Positions 63,628 through 64,000 of a stretch of 64,000 nt of DNA are shown here, in pieces (the first letter of the stretch is position 1; each line of letters begins with the position of its first letter). The stretch is from contig NC_092679.1 in the NCBI RefSeq assembly GCF_964355755.1, forward strand, positions 7,440,001 to 7,504,000. The letters run 5' to 3'. The translations under genes and the position numbers were made by a program. The stretch comes from Antedon mediterranea. Lineage: Eukaryota > Echinodermata > Crinoidea > Comatulida > Antedonidae. The notes below the pieces were generated by a model that ran no database searches, was not told the DNA's origin, and saw only the letters and a list, made by a program, of their open reading frames with translations.

Positions 63628-64000
63628 ATCAACATTAACACTGATGTGAAACTCCACCTATAGTCCACCTATAGTCCAGATCCCTATGTATTTCAACATT
63701 AACACTGATGTGAAACTCCACCTATAGTCCAGATCCCTATGTATATCAACATTAACACTGATGTGAAACTCCACCTATAGTCCACATCCCTATGTATATC
63801 AACATTAACACTGATGTGAAACTCCACCTATAGTCCAGATCCCTATGTATTTCAACATTAACACTGATGTGAAACTCCACCTATAGTCCACATCCCTATG
63901 TATTTCAACATTAACACTGATGTGAAACTCCACCTATAGTCCAGATCCCTATGTATATCAACATTAACACTGATGTGAAACTCCACCTATAGTCCAGATC
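63628..64000 (+). repeat. 53-bp tandem array, about 7 copies, running off the window
   Basis: Unit containing caacattaacactgatgtga and aactccacctatagtccaga, with period 53 bp. The first unit has a short internal duplication (tagtccacctatagtcc). Located in the PPP5C intron before the first visible exon. Unrelated in sequence to the 53261-55217 array. Confidence 0.95.

Overview
This is a eukaryotic, AT-rich, intron-rich and repeat-rich window. The genes have split codons at GT-AG introns, and their proteins resemble animal (deuterostome-like) families. Very frequent TAGGCCTA/AGGCCTAG octamers, many foldback and MITE-like elements and several tRNA-derived SINE-like repeats suggest a marine invertebrate deuterostome, most likely an echinoderm. 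The phylum is an inference from general look and is not proven by any one feature. There is no bacterial-style organisation, CRISPR array or operon.

Four protein-coding genes are supported at exon level by frame-consistent splice reconstruction. (1) Minus strand, 47-12118: the N-terminal part of a UBR1/UBR2-type N-recognin E3 ubiquitin ligase. It has 19 exons and 672 codons, with UBR box and ClpS-like region, and runs off the left edge. (2) Plus strand, 14925-18485: a complete three-exon clan-2 cytochrome P450 of 501 aa. (3) Minus strand, 31841-56748: a complete five-exon LRRC57 of 237 aa spread over 25 kb by very large introns. (4) Minus strand, 58220 to beyond the right edge: protein phosphatase 5 (PPP5C), 11 exons with all catalytic motifs. 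Only about the first 40-45 residues are missing.

The four genes are not an obvious pathway. UBR (N-degron degradation) and PP5 (HSP90-associated phosphatase) are housekeeping regulators, LRRC57 is a small LRR protein with a probable N-myristoylation signal, and the P450 is a membrane monooxygenase. From memory, human UBR1 and LRRC57 both lie at 15q15, so their proximity here may be an old linkage.

The rest is non-coding. The 13 kb between the P450 and LRRC57 contains no convincing gene. It holds MITE copies, short palindromes, and a 71-bp tandem array split by a 553-bp foldback element with 199-bp arms and a 7-bp target-site duplication. LRRC57 intron 1 holds an almost 2-kb array of a 53-bp monomer; the right edge lies in a second, unrelated 53-bp array within a PPP5C intron. 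The most unusual signal is a set of four very short (23-36 bp) palindromes that share CATGGAG...CTCCATG ends but differ inside.
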